This document shows positions 33,950 to 42,708 of a DNA stretch of 64,000 bases, one piece after another. A program made the position numbers and the translations under genes. Source of the stretch: Sinosporangium siamense. Its GTDB lineage: Bacteria > Actinomycetota > Actinomycetes > Streptosporangiales > Streptosporangiaceae. Each line of letters opens with the position of its first letter. Positions within the stretch are counted from its first letter, which is position 1. The stretch covers positions 62,001 to 126,000 of the forward strand of contig NZ_BOOW01000043.1 in NCBI RefSeq assembly GCF_016863435.1, read 5' to 3'. The notes beneath the pieces were generated by a model. The model had not been told where the DNA came from. It made no database searches and worked only from the letters and a program-made list of their open reading frames with translations.

Positions 33950-34608
33950 CCGCCTTTCGCCCTGGTCCGGCTGATGCGGACTGATCGCCCACCAGACACT
34001 GGTCGACACCACGTGCACGCGGTCTTAATAGCCTTCCCGCCGCCTACCGTGTACGGCTCGTCGGTGCATGCTGATGGAGACCACTGCATCGATGGTTTTG
34101 TTCGCCAGTTCCGACCGCAGTTGTTCGTGAGCGGCGACCGCACCCCCGCCCCGGCGGGGTTGATGTTCGCCAGTTCTGACCGCACCCACCCACCACGCAG
34201 GCAGACGCCGCTGACCTCGGCCAACGACCTGCCTCTCGTCGATGCCAACGCCCTTGAGCCATGGCTGCGGTCAGTTCTCGCGAACACCGGCATACTCCCC
34301 GTCCACCTTGGTGCGGGCGAAAGCAGTGAACATTCGCGGTCACTTCTCACGAACGAAATTACATCGACGTGGTCGGTGTCTACTGTCCCGAGCGGGGACG
34401 TTGACCACATGGCCGATCGAGGACTATTCCGCACCGTTCGGCGCCTGACGGCGCGACCCATGGGAGCTCCGCACCGTGTTCGCTCAGGAGCTGCGATGCA
34501 AAGGATGCCGGACCGACGATGCCGGACCGCCTTCAAGAGTGATGAGGCGAGTGCACGGTTCCCGACTCCCAAGCGAGCGACACGTGATCGCTTGGCCCTT
34601 CAAGAGCA
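33950..34608. other. Gap of about 660 bases carrying iterated motifs
   Basis: No gene is supported; the long plus-strand frame across it has no protein-like features. Its middle holds five copies of a 21-base motif, listed separately. It lies between the convergent CoiA-like gene and the 3' end of the kinase gene, so it is not a promoter for either of them. Confidence 0.6.
34100..34354. repeat. Five iteron-like 21-bp motifs, three direct and two inverted
   Basis: Consensus GTTCG(C/T)(C/G)AG-N5-GACCGC. Direct copies at 34100-34120, 34123-34143 and 34165-34185; inverted copies at 34265-34285 and 34334-34354. Spacing varies (23, 42, 100, 69 bases), so this is not a simple tandem duplication but a set of binding sites. 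Possible roles are an origin of replication or transfer, or a regulatory site. Confidence 0.8.
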
Positions 34609-36234
34609 TCACTCGAGGAAGAGCTGTCCTCCTTGGACAGATCTCAGTCGCTCAATCTGTTTGTCGAGATTCCGTATCTGGGTCGAGCTCGCGCCGTACG
34701 CCTCCACCAGAAGTGGGCGGACGGATTCGAACTCCACCAGCGCCTCGTCTGGATACCCGGACGCTGCAAGCATCTGCGCGATGACGAAGCGTGTTTCTCG
34801 GATCCGCTCTGCGGTGTCGTCGTCGCTCACAGAGGCGGCACTGCCAGCGTTGCCGACGTAGAAGCGCAGGTGCGGGAGAGCCTTGTCCGGCTTGCCTACC
34901 TCGGCATAGGCGTGACCCGCGTGATAGGAGCAGTCGAGGACGTAGAAGTCGTTCTGGGAAAGCCGTTTGCGGTAGTCGCGTCCTACGACGTCGAACAGCG
35001 ACGCTGCCCGGGTGTACTCCCCAGCATAGAAATGAGCGGCGGCTAGGAAGTGCCGCAGCCGCAATTCCAGGAACGAGTTCTCGGCGCGGGCAACGCCGTC
35101 TTCCAGGAGACGGATTGCCTCGGACGGATGGTCGTTCTCCAAGAGGACCTGGACGTTGGCTCGCAACTTCTCGAATTCGTCTTCGGTGAGCTTGTCCCGC
35201 GCAGCGCCCTGCTCCTGGCGCTTGACGGGGGCCAGGAGTGGCCGCCGGAATGGGCGGGTCGGGTCGCGGTTCTCATCAAGGTTGCCTGCTCTATCGGTCG
35301 ATCCACCCGGATCTGTGGCGAACGGGAGGAGTTCCTCGTACACCGCCTCCGCTGTGGGCCGAGCCGCTGGCTGCTTCGCCATCATCGACGACAGCAGAGC
35401 ATCAAGCTCCGCTGGGACGTCCGGGCGGCGCGCCCGCACCGACGGTGCCGACGTCCGAAGGTGGTGGAAGCGCATGGGCCTATCAGTGGTCCCGTGGAAC
35501 GGCACATCACCGGTGAACAACTCGAACAGCAGGCAGCCGAGCGAGTAGACGTCGGAAGCGGAGGCGACCGCCTGGCCGATGCACTGCTCTGGCGACATGT
35601 ACGGCGGGGTGCCGACGGTCCGGTCGACCTGGGTGAGCCTCGGCAGCGCCCCCGCCCCGCGCAGGATCGCGATGCCGAAGTCCAGTACCTTCACCAGGCC
35701 GCCGTCTACCAGCATCACGTTGGCGGGCTTAATGTCCCGGTGGACGATGTCGACCCGGTGCACGTCTACCAGGACCGCCGCGATCTGCGCTGCGATCGAC
35801 GCCGCCCAAGACACGCTCGGTGGCGCATTGACGTAGTCCGCTCTGTCCAGCAGCGACTCCAGAGTCGAACCACGCAGCAGCTGCATGACAAGCCATAGCT
35901 GAGTGCTGCCGGCAGGGCTCGTCCCGACGCCCGTGTCGTAGACCGCCGGAATACCGGGGTGCTCCAGCTGGGCAGTGGTGCGGATCTCCCGTAAGAACCT
36001 CCTACGGTCTCGATCCAAGGCGTCGAGAATCTCCGCCGCCTCAGGACTGTCTGGCCCAGCTGGGTTTTCTCCCAACGACGAGGTCCGGAGCATCTTGATC
36101 GCGACCCGCCGGTCCAGCCGCTCGTCGTAGCCGTGGAAGACCTCGCTCATGCCGCCTTTGCCGAGCGACCCGTCTACGCGGTAGCGACCCGCCAGCAGCC
36201 GTCTCTCGACCGGTTGTCCGGCCCCGTCCTCCAC
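34609..36234 (-). CDS. Serine/threonine protein kinase with C-terminal TPR-like region
   Basis: A Hanks-type kinase of 541 residues. The kinase domain (about 15-280) has the glycine loop LGKGGMSEVF, the ATP-binding Lys in VAIKML, the catalytic loop IVHRDIKPANVML, DFG in VLDFGIA, and the activation segment end GTPPYMSPEQ. The region after about 310 has no membrane helix and is made of helical TPR-like repeats (ENDHPSEAIRLLEDGVARA, HFYAGEYTRAASLFDV, HAYAEVGKPDKALPHL), so the protein is cytosolic. It lies 32 bases downstream of hsdR on the same strand and is probably the last gene of that operon. A phosphorylation step linked to restriction-modification is suggested, but unproven. All catalytic residues are present. 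Confidence 0.88.
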   Translation of the reverse strand: MEDGAGQPVERRLLAGRYRVDGSLGKGGMSEVFHGYDERLDRRVAIKMLRTSSLGENPAGPDSPEAAEILDALDRDRRRFLREIRTTAQLEHPGIPAVYDTGVGTSPAGSTQLWLVMQLLRGSTLESLLDRADYVNAPPSVSWAASIAAQIAAVLVDVHRVDIVHRDIKPANVMLVDGGLVKVLDFGIAILRGAGALPRLTQVDRTVGTPPYMSPEQCIGQAVASASDVYSLGCLLFELFTGDVPFHGTTDRPMRFHHLRTSAPSVRARRPDVPAELDALLSSMMAKQPAARPTAEAVYEELLPFATDPGGSTDRAGNLDENRDPTRPFRRPLLAPVKRQEQGAARDKLTEDEFEKLRANVQVLLENDHPSEAIRLLEDGVARAENSFLELRLRHFLAAAHFYAGEYTRAASLFDVVGRDYRKRLSQNDFYVLDCSYHAGHAYAEVGKPDKALPHLRFYVGNAGSAASVSDDDTAERIRETRFVIAQMLAASGYPDEALVEFESVRPLLVEAYGASSTQIRNLDKQIERLRSVQGGQLFLE

Positions 36235-36266
36235 GTCCCATCACCCCTATCTCGAGATCTGAACTC

Positions 36267-39200
36267 CTACCCGGCCAGGCCGCCAGTTTCCCGTTGCATT
36301 TCTGCGCGGAGCTTGGCCAGCGCCTCATCCCGTGCGGGTTCGGTAATGATCCGGTAAGCGCGCTTGCGGGCTGCCTCTTTTATCGCCTTCTGGAACTCGT
36401 TGTTATCGAAATACAGCTTCATGAAGGCGGTGTTACGTTCGGCGTTCTCCGCGACGATGTCGTCAAGCCGGTCATCGGCAACCTGTCCAAACCGGGCTTC
36501 GTCGTTCATCAGCGCGATCTGCTGCATCCCGGTGTCCTCGACCAGTCCGACGACCTGCTGGTAGATCAGGACCTGGTCGGCGGTGCCCAGGCCAAGGCCG
36601 AACCGGTCGTTCAGCTCCTCGATCACCTCCGACAGCGGCTTGACTTCCGGCTCTCGGTAGCCGCCGCCGTCAGCGGCGTGGCCACGAACGGCCCGGTCTC
36701 CGACCGCTGAAAGCGACACGTTGTGCCGCCCGGTGTGCTCCAGCCGGAAATGACTCAGGTCCGCATCCCCGATGTCGATGGAGGTCGAGGGCCGTCCGGG
36801 CAGCCGGATCAGCAGGATCCGGCCGTACTGGTAGAGGCGTTCGAGGTCCCGGTCGCCCCAGTCGACGATCTGCGCGATGAGGCTGTAGGCGCGCACGTAG
36901 TCCTGCAGCGCGACCCGGAAACCTTCCCGCTCGTCGTCGGTGTCCAGCGCGACGAAGCGATCCAATGCGGGCTTGAGGTATTCGTGCAGCTCGGCGTGAA
37001 GCTTCCGCTCGGCCGCCTCGGGCAACCGGCCCGGTCCGGCCGCCGCTAGGACTCGGATGAACGCCTCCATTTCCGAGGCGACCAGCAGTTCGTACTCCAT
37101 CACCTCGCGCTGCTTGGTATAGAGCAGGTTCGGATCGCTGGGCTCGGTGATCGTCGTCTCGAACCAGTCCCAGAACGCTGCCTGGATGTCGGCGGCCTGG
37201 TTGACGAAGTCCAGGATGTGCACGTCGTCCTGCGACTTCAGCGGGTGGATCCGGTTCAGCCGGGAGAGCGTCTGCACCGCGGTGACCCCGGTCAGCGGCT
37301 TGTCGACATACATCCCGCACAGCAGCGGCTGATCGAACCCGGTCTGGTACTTGTCCGCGACGACCAGAAGGCGGTATTCATCCTGGTTACGCGCGGCGGC
37401 CTGCGGATCATCGGCCTTGGTGTAGGCGAACCGGTCCGGCAGCTGCCCCTCGGGGAATCCGTTGAGCTGTGACTCGGTGAATTCCAGGCCGGCGTCGTCT
37501 TTCAGCTGTCCGGAGAACGCGACAAGGGTGCCGCAGTCGGTGTATCCGCGCAGGGAGACGTAGTTACGGATCGCCTGGTACAGATCGAGCGCGTGCTGCC
37601 GCCCGCTGGTGACCACCATGGCCCTGGCTCGCCCGCCGAGGCGCCCGGCGAGGTTTTCTCGGAAGTCGTCGACGATCAGCCGGGCCTTCTGCTCCAGCGA
37701 CTTGGGGTGCAGTTCCGCGAGACGGACCAGCTGCGCCTTCGCCTTGCCGGCGTCGACCTCCGGGTTGGCGATCTGGGACTCGTTTTGGTCGACGGCCGCG
37801 TTCCGCAGTCGCCACTTCGTGTCGTAGGTGATGTAGTTGGCTAGCACATCCAGGATGTACCCCTCGTCGATGGCCTGCCGCATCGAGTAGATGTGGAAGG
37901 GGACGTACATCCCGACTTCGCCGGTGCGAGGGTTCGCCCGCTCGGGGTCGAAGGTTCCGAACAGCTTTAGCGTCGGCGACTTCGGCGTGGCAGTGAACGC
38001 GAAGTACGACAAATTCGGCTGCCTGCCGCGCACCCGCGTCATGTACGTCGCGTCGTCCTCGTCCTCCTCCCGCGGCGTCGCGTTCACCCCGAGCGCCTGC
38101 TTGAGCTGGATCGCTGACTCCCCACCCTGCGAGGAGTGCGCCTCGTCGATGATGACGGCGTACCGCTTGCCCGCCAGCCCCATATCGACGATCTTCTTCA
38201 GCAGGAAGGGATACATCTGCAGGGTACTGATGACGATCTTGGAGGTGGCGTCGCCGAGAGCGGTCGCGAGCTGCGTCGAGTCCACGTCGATCTTCTTGAC
38301 GACGCCGGGCGTGTGGTCGAACTGGAAGATGGTCTTCTGCAACTGGCGGTCGAGCACGACCCGGTCGGTGATCACAATGATCTTGTCGAATACGAGCTGG
38401 TTGCTCGCGTCGAAGAGATTCGAGAGCCGGTGTGACAGCCAAGCGATCGTGTTCGACTTCCCAGAGCCCGCCGAATGTTGGATCAGGTAATGATGCCCGG
38501 CCCCGTGCTCCCGCGCGTGGTCGACCATCTTCTGCACAGCGTGCCACTGGTGGTAGCGCGGGAACACCTTTGGCAAGGTGTGCGGGTTCTCCTTCACGCC
38601 CCTACGGTCGGGCACCTGGATATGCACGAACCTGTGCAGGATCTCCAGCCAGTTGTCGCGCTGCCAGATCTCCCCCCACAGGTAGTCCACGCTGTATGAC
38701 CCCGGCTTGGCCACCGGGTTCCCCGCCCCGCCGGACACGCCGGGGCCGTTGGATCCGATGTTGAATGGCAGGAACTGCGTGTCGGCCCCGCGCAGCCGCG
38801 TGGTGATGAAGGCCCGATCTGGATCTACCGCAAAGTGGACTAGTGCCCGCTTGGAGAGGAACACGTCGTTCGGGTCCCGGTCCCGCCGGTACTGCGCGAT
38901 GGCGTGGTCGGCGTTCTGCATTGTGTTCGGGTTCTTTAGCTCGACTGTTGCCGTCGGGAGCCCATTGACGAAAAGCGCCATATCAATCGAGCGCTTCGGG
39001 TGCCGCACGCTGTAATGCAGCTGCCTGGCAACAGTCAGCACATTCGCGTCGTACTCCGCGAGGGCGTCGGCGGCAAGGGTGTGACCGGGCCGGAAGTACG
39101 CCAGGTCGATCTGCACTCCTCGGTCCCGCACCCCTTGCCGCAGCACGTCCAACACGCCGCGCGCGTCGACTTCTGCAGCCACCCGCTGCGCGAACTGTCG

Positions 39201-39407
39201 CTGCGCCGCGGTCTGGTCACCCCCGTAGAACCCAACAAGGCGATCCCACTTCTTCGTCTGCGTCGCTCCGATGAAGCGGAACATCTCCCCGGTGTCGAGC
39301 CCCAAATCTACGTTGAACGTTCCCTGCGCCCGCGACCAGCCACGGTCGAGCAGTTCCTGCTCGACCCGATCCTCAAACATCCGCTCGCCATACGCTCCAG
39401 CCATCAT
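36267..39407 (-). CDS. hsdR: Type I restriction endonuclease subunit R
   Basis: The translocase/nuclease subunit of a type I restriction system, 1046 residues, close to the usual size. The N-terminal nuclease domain has the PD-(D/E)xK pattern in RSIDMALFVNGLPTATVELKNP (Asp, then Glu-x-Lys). The helicase motor has Walker A IQHSAGSGKSNTI, motif Ia-like DRVVLDRQL, the DEAH box VIIDEAHSSQGG, SAT-like FAFTATPKSPT and the second RecA domain with GFDQPLL and QTLSRLNRIHP. It translocates and cuts unmethylated DNA in complex with HsdM and HsdS. ATG at 39407 overlaps the stop of hsdS (ATGATG). The gene is intact. Confidence 0.96.
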   Translation of the reverse strand: MMAGAYGERMFEDRVEQELLDRGWSRAQGTFNVDLGLDTGEMFRFIGATQTKKWDRLVGFYGGDQTAAQRQFAQRVAAEVDARGVLDVLRQGVRDRGVQIDLAYFRPGHTLAADALAEYDANVLTVARQLHYSVRHPKRSIDMALFVNGLPTATVELKNPNTMQNADHAIAQYRRDRDPNDVFLSKRALVHFAVDPDRAFITTRLRGADTQFLPFNIGSNGPGVSGGAGNPVAKPGSYSVDYLWGEIWQRDNWLEILHRFVHIQVPDRRGVKENPHTLPKVFPRYHQWHAVQKMVDHAREHGAGHHYLIQHSAGSGKSNTIAWLSHRLSNLFDASNQLVFDKIIVITDRVVLDRQLQKTIFQFDHTPGVVKKIDVDSTQLATALGDATSKIVISTLQMYPFLLKKIVDMGLAGKRYAVIIDEAHSSQGGESAIQLKQALGVNATPREEDEDDATYMTRVRGRQPNLSYFAFTATPKSPTLKLFGTFDPERANPRTGEVGMYVPFHIYSMRQAIDEGYILDVLANYITYDTKWRLRNAAVDQNESQIANPEVDAGKAKAQLVRLAELHPKSLEQKARLIVDDFRENLAGRLGGRARAMVVTSGRQHALDLYQAIRNYVSLRGYTDCGTLVAFSGQLKDDAGLEFTESQLNGFPEGQLPDRFAYTKADDPQAAARNQDEYRLLVVADKYQTGFDQPLLCGMYVDKPLTGVTAVQTLSRLNRIHPLKSQDDVHILDFVNQAADIQAAFWDWFETTITEPSDPNLLYTKQREVMEYELLVASEMEAFIRVLAAAGPGRLPEAAERKLHAELHEYLKPALDRFVALDTDDEREGFRVALQDYVRAYSLIAQIVDWGDRDLERLYQYGRILLIRLPGRPSTSIDIGDADLSHFRLEHTGRHNVSLSAVGDRAVRGHAADGGGYREPEVKPLSEVIEELNDRFGLGLGTADQVLIYQQVVGLVEDTGMQQIALMNDEARFGQVADDRLDDIVAENAERNTAFMKLYFDNNEFQKAIKEAARKRAYRIITEPARDEALAKLRAEMQRETGGLAG

Positions 39408-40738
39408 GCCGAGACAATCGGGGAGAGACCGGATGTGTCGACTCCGCGCACGGTCGTGACATCAATCTGTCCGGTGACGGCAGCGGTGATGAAGGCCTCA
39501 CGGCGCTCGGAGAGGAGGGCGAGCTGCCGGGCAAGTGCATCGGAGGCGCCACTCGTGGAGCGCCGCGCTTGCTGACAACGCCTTACAGCTGAGTGCTGCT
39601 CCTCAAGCGACATTATCGGAACGGGAAAATCCAGCACTTTGGAACTACTGGTCGTAGCGATGCCGACCTGCGTCGAGGTGAGCCGGAAATATCCCCGACC
39701 GTGGGCTGATGCCAGTAGCGCCGATATGTACTCGGGAACAACTTTATTCCTATCTGCCCGAATGGCGAATATATGGTTCTGGTGTACCATTTCTGGGATC
39801 TCACCACTCCATACGGCTCCGCGTCCCAGATTGTCTGGGTTTCCGTTCGCCTCGGTCATGACTACGTCGCCGGGACGGAGCATCGACTTCAGGGCCATGG
39901 AAGCAGGAATTGTTATTTTCTTGACCTCTGACAGATCAACCCTTTCCCCTTGAACGTTCGCTACGCGAAGGTAAGGATACTCCGCGTCTTCCGAAGTCCT
40001 CTCTCTTGCGCTATGCACGGTTACGCCTGACCGAACTCGGGCTATATAGCCAAGCCTGACCGTGCGAATCGATATGGGCAGCCACGGCCACAAAGGATTC
40101 GGATTATTGGAAGCCCCTCCAGGGACGAGAATTTCCGAGATGGCTGCGGCGTACTTCTCTTCAAGAAGGAGCAGTTGTTGGTGACGCTGCCGCATCAGCT
40201 GATCGATTCGGGCTGTCTCGGCGTCGAGGAGGTTGGCAATACGCCTCTGCTCATCGAAGGGAGGAACCAGAATCGGCATCGCATGGAAGTCAATCTTCGA
40301 AACGCGTCGATCGAAAGTTGTGTCTGCTCGCGTGTAGAGCTTGTATTGGTCTCGATAAGGCTGACTCCGCAGCAGGTGATGAATATATCTGGGATAGAGA
40401 TCCGGCCCAAGAGAATAGACCCGATAGTCAGGACTTACTGCGCCTGCCGTCTCCGAGACCCCGATTCCACCGCCTACGAGCCACATAGGATTAACGACCA
40501 GGTCGCCCGGCTCGACCAACCAGTAGCGTTCGACTGTGTCATTAGATGGAGCCTGACGTCCAAGCCCGTCGAACTCTTCGCGCGGAGCAAGAACACCCTT
40601 CGATGACAGCGAAAGAAGGGTTGCATTTCCCCCTTTATTTGCCGAATCGACTAGTATGGCCAGACGCCTGAACGGCAGTGCCCCCCAGCTCGGGGGAGTC
40701 CGGTTAACAAGGGCCTCGATCGCGATATCGTCGCTCAT
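39404..40738 (-). CDS. hsdS: Type I restriction specificity subunit S
   Basis: A DNA specificity subunit of 444 residues. Two target recognition domains (about 10-200 and 225-420) are each followed by a conserved helix: PFDEQRRIANLLDAETARIDQLMRQRHQQLLLLEEK and MSLEEQHSAVRRCQQARR...LARQLALLSERREAFI. These are the spacer helices that bind HsdM. The target sequence cannot be read from the protein but should be bipartite. Codon use is more A/T-rich in the two recognition domains than in hsdM and hsdR, as is common for swapped specificity domains. It overlaps both neighbours by 4 bases. Confidence 0.94.
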   Translation of the reverse strand: MSDDIAIEALVNRTPPSWGALPFRRLAILVDSANKGGNATLLSLSSKGVLAPREEFDGLGRQAPSNDTVERYWLVEPGDLVVNPMWLVGGGIGVSETAGAVSPDYRVYSLGPDLYPRYIHHLLRSQPYRDQYKLYTRADTTFDRRVSKIDFHAMPILVPPFDEQRRIANLLDAETARIDQLMRQRHQQLLLLEEKYAAAISEILVPGGASNNPNPLWPWLPISIRTVRLGYIARVRSGVTVHSARERTSEDAEYPYLRVANVQGERVDLSEVKKITIPASMALKSMLRPGDVVMTEANGNPDNLGRGAVWSGEIPEMVHQNHIFAIRADRNKVVPEYISALLASAHGRGYFRLTSTQVGIATTSSSKVLDFPVPIMSLEEQHSAVRRCQQARRSTSGASDALARQLALLSERREAFITAAVTGQIDVTTVRGVDTSGLSPIVSA

Positions 40739-42708
40739 CCCGTCACCTCCCCCAGCAGCTTCTGGATCTGCATCTCGAGTTCGCGCAGCTCAGCGTCGAT
40801 CTCGTCCAGCGGCCGGGGCGGGATGTAGACGTAGAAGTGCCGGGTGAAGGGGATCTCGTAGCCGACCTTCGTCTTCTCATGGTCGATCCAGGCGTCGGGG
40901 ACATGCGGAATGACCTCGCGGGCGAAGTATTCCTCGATGTCTTCGTCGAGCGGGATGTTCTCGTAGTCGCGCAGGTCCGGGTCGGGCAGGACGGTGCCGT
41001 CCTTGTCCATCTGAACCTCGCCTTCGGGGTCGGAGACCGCGACGGCCCCCCAGACCGCCTTCAAAAGAGTGGTGGTGCTGGGCCACCGGGCTCCGAGGTC
41101 GACGGCGGCCTGGTGCAGGGCGTTCGTCGCTTCCTTCTTCGTCCACCAGATCGAGCCGATCACGCCGCGCAGTGCCTCGACCAGCGCGTCGCGCCCGTCC
41201 CACTTAGCCAGGGCTTTCGCGCTGCCGAGCGCGGTCAGGGTGTCCTCGGTGATCTCGAAGCGAAGTTTGAGTGGACGCTCCACGGTGATGCGGTGGTACC
41301 CGAAGTCACGGGTGCCGAAGACCTTCACCTTGGCGTGGCCCGGATGGCCGGCGTCCGCCGCGACCTTCACCGCATCAACGTACAGCTCGGTGATGTGTTT
41401 GATCTGCATATCGGTGATCTGCTTGCGCTTGTCCCCGAGGGACTTGCGCATCTTCTCCCACTGGTCGCGGGCGTCGAGCAGGATAACCTTGCCGCGCAGT
41501 TCGTCGGGCTTCCGGTTGGAAAGGATCCAGAAGTAGGTGGAAATGCCAGTGTTGTAGAAGAGCTGGTCCGGCAGGGCGACGATGCCCTCCAACCAGTCGT
41601 TCTCCAAGATCCACTGACGAATCTTCGACTCGCCGGACTCGGCGGCACCGGTGAAGAGCGGGGAGCCATTGAAGACGATCGCCAGGCGCGAGCCCTTGCC
41701 TTCGACCGGGTCCATCTTGTCGAGCATGTGCTGCAGGAAGAGGAACGAGCCGTCGTTGATGCGCGGCAGCCCGGCGCCGAAGCGGCCAGCGTGACCAAGC
41801 TCAGCCTCAGCCTCGACCGCAGCCTTGACCTTCTTCCATTCCACGCCGAAGGGCGGGTTGGCCAGCATGTAGTCGAACGCCCGGCCCCGGTGACCGTCGT
41901 CGCTGAAGGAGTTGCCGAAATGGATGGTGCCGCGTTGCTCGCGCATGAGCATGTCCGCCTGGCAGATCGCCCACGACTCCGCGTTGAGTTCCTGACCGAA
42001 GAGGTAGACCGTTGCGTTCGGATTGAGCGACTTGATGTGCTCCTCGGCAGCGGTCAGCATTCCGCCGGTGCCGCAGGCCGGGTCAAGGACGTTGATGACC
42101 TGGCCGTCCGCAGCGAGAGCGTCCTTGTCCGGGGCGATCAGCAAGTTGACCATCAACTTGATGACCTCGCGCGGAGTGAAGTGCTCACCGGCGGTTTCGT
42201 TGGAGTCTTCGGCGAACTTCCGGATCAGGTGCTCGAAGACGTAGCCCATGTCGTGGTTGCTGAGCCGGTCAAGGTCGCGCATTGTGGCGAACTCCCCGAC
42301 TACCGCGTAGAGGATCTTCGCGCCCGCCAGGCGGGTGATCTCGTTGTCCAGGTCGAACCGGCTCAGGATCGTCCGGACGTTCGGGGAGAATCCGTTGATG
42401 TAGTCTCGCAGGTTCTTCGCGACGTTCTGCGGGTCGCTCGCGATGGTCGAGAAGTCCTGTAGGGAGGTGTTGTAGAACGGCAGCTTCGCCGCAAGCTCCA
42501 GCACCTTCTGCTTGTTCTGAACGGTGAGCGCAGCGTCGCGGTCGCGTACGGCTTGCCGAGTCGGGGCCATCACCGCGTCGAGGCGGCGCAGCAGAGTGAA
42601 CGGCAGAATTACCCCGCCGTACTCGTGGCGCTTGTAGTCGCCGCGCAGTAGATCGGCTACCGACCAGATGTCGGCCGCCATCTTGGTATGACTGGGTCCC
42701 GAGGTCAC
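40735..42708 (-). CDS. hsdM: Type I modification methylase subunit M
   Basis: An N6-adenine DNA methyltransferase of 657 residues. It has the HsdM N-terminal helical domain (WSVADLLRGDYKRHEYGGVILPFTLLRRLD), motif I VLDPACGTGGMLTAA and motif IV MLANPPFGVEWKK, followed by GSFLFLQHML and ALPDQLFYNTGISTYFWIL. It is longer than classical HsdM (about 520) by a C-terminal extension (residues 470-657) ending DAELRELEMQIQKLLGEV, a coiled segment. It methylates the target chosen by HsdS. The start overlaps the preceding methylase-like gene by 4 bases and its stop overlaps hsdS. Confidence 0.95.
   Translation of the reverse strand: MTSGPSHTKMAADIWSVADLLRGDYKRHEYGGVILPFTLLRRLDAVMAPTRQAVRDRDAALTVQNKQKVLELAAKLPFYNTSLQDFSTIASDPQNVAKNLRDYINGFSPNVRTILSRFDLDNEITRLAGAKILYAVVGEFATMRDLDRLSNHDMGYVFEHLIRKFAEDSNETAGEHFTPREVIKLMVNLLIAPDKDALAADGQVINVLDPACGTGGMLTAAEEHIKSLNPNATVYLFGQELNAESWAICQADMLMREQRGTIHFGNSFSDDGHRGRAFDYMLANPPFGVEWKKVKAAVEAEAELGHAGRFGAGLPRINDGSFLFLQHMLDKMDPVEGKGSRLAIVFNGSPLFTGAAESGESKIRQWILENDWLEGIVALPDQLFYNTGISTYFWILSNRKPDELRGKVILLDARDQWEKMRKSLGDKRKQITDMQIKHITELYVDAVKVAADAGHPGHAKVKVFGTRDFGYHRITVERPLKLRFEITEDTLTALGSAKALAKWDGRDALVEALRGVIGSIWWTKKEATNALHQAAVDLGARWPSTTTLLKAVWGAVAVSDPEGEVQMDKDGTVLPDPDLRDYENIPLDEDIEEYFAREVIPHVPDAWIDHEKTKVGYEIPFTRHFYVYIPPRPLDEIDAELRELEMQIQKLLGEVTG

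Noticed and set aside
33974-34861. A plus-strand frame of 295 codons across the iteron-like motifs
   Set aside because: It overlaps the kinase gene in antisense, has no ribosome site or domain, and passes through inverted repeats.
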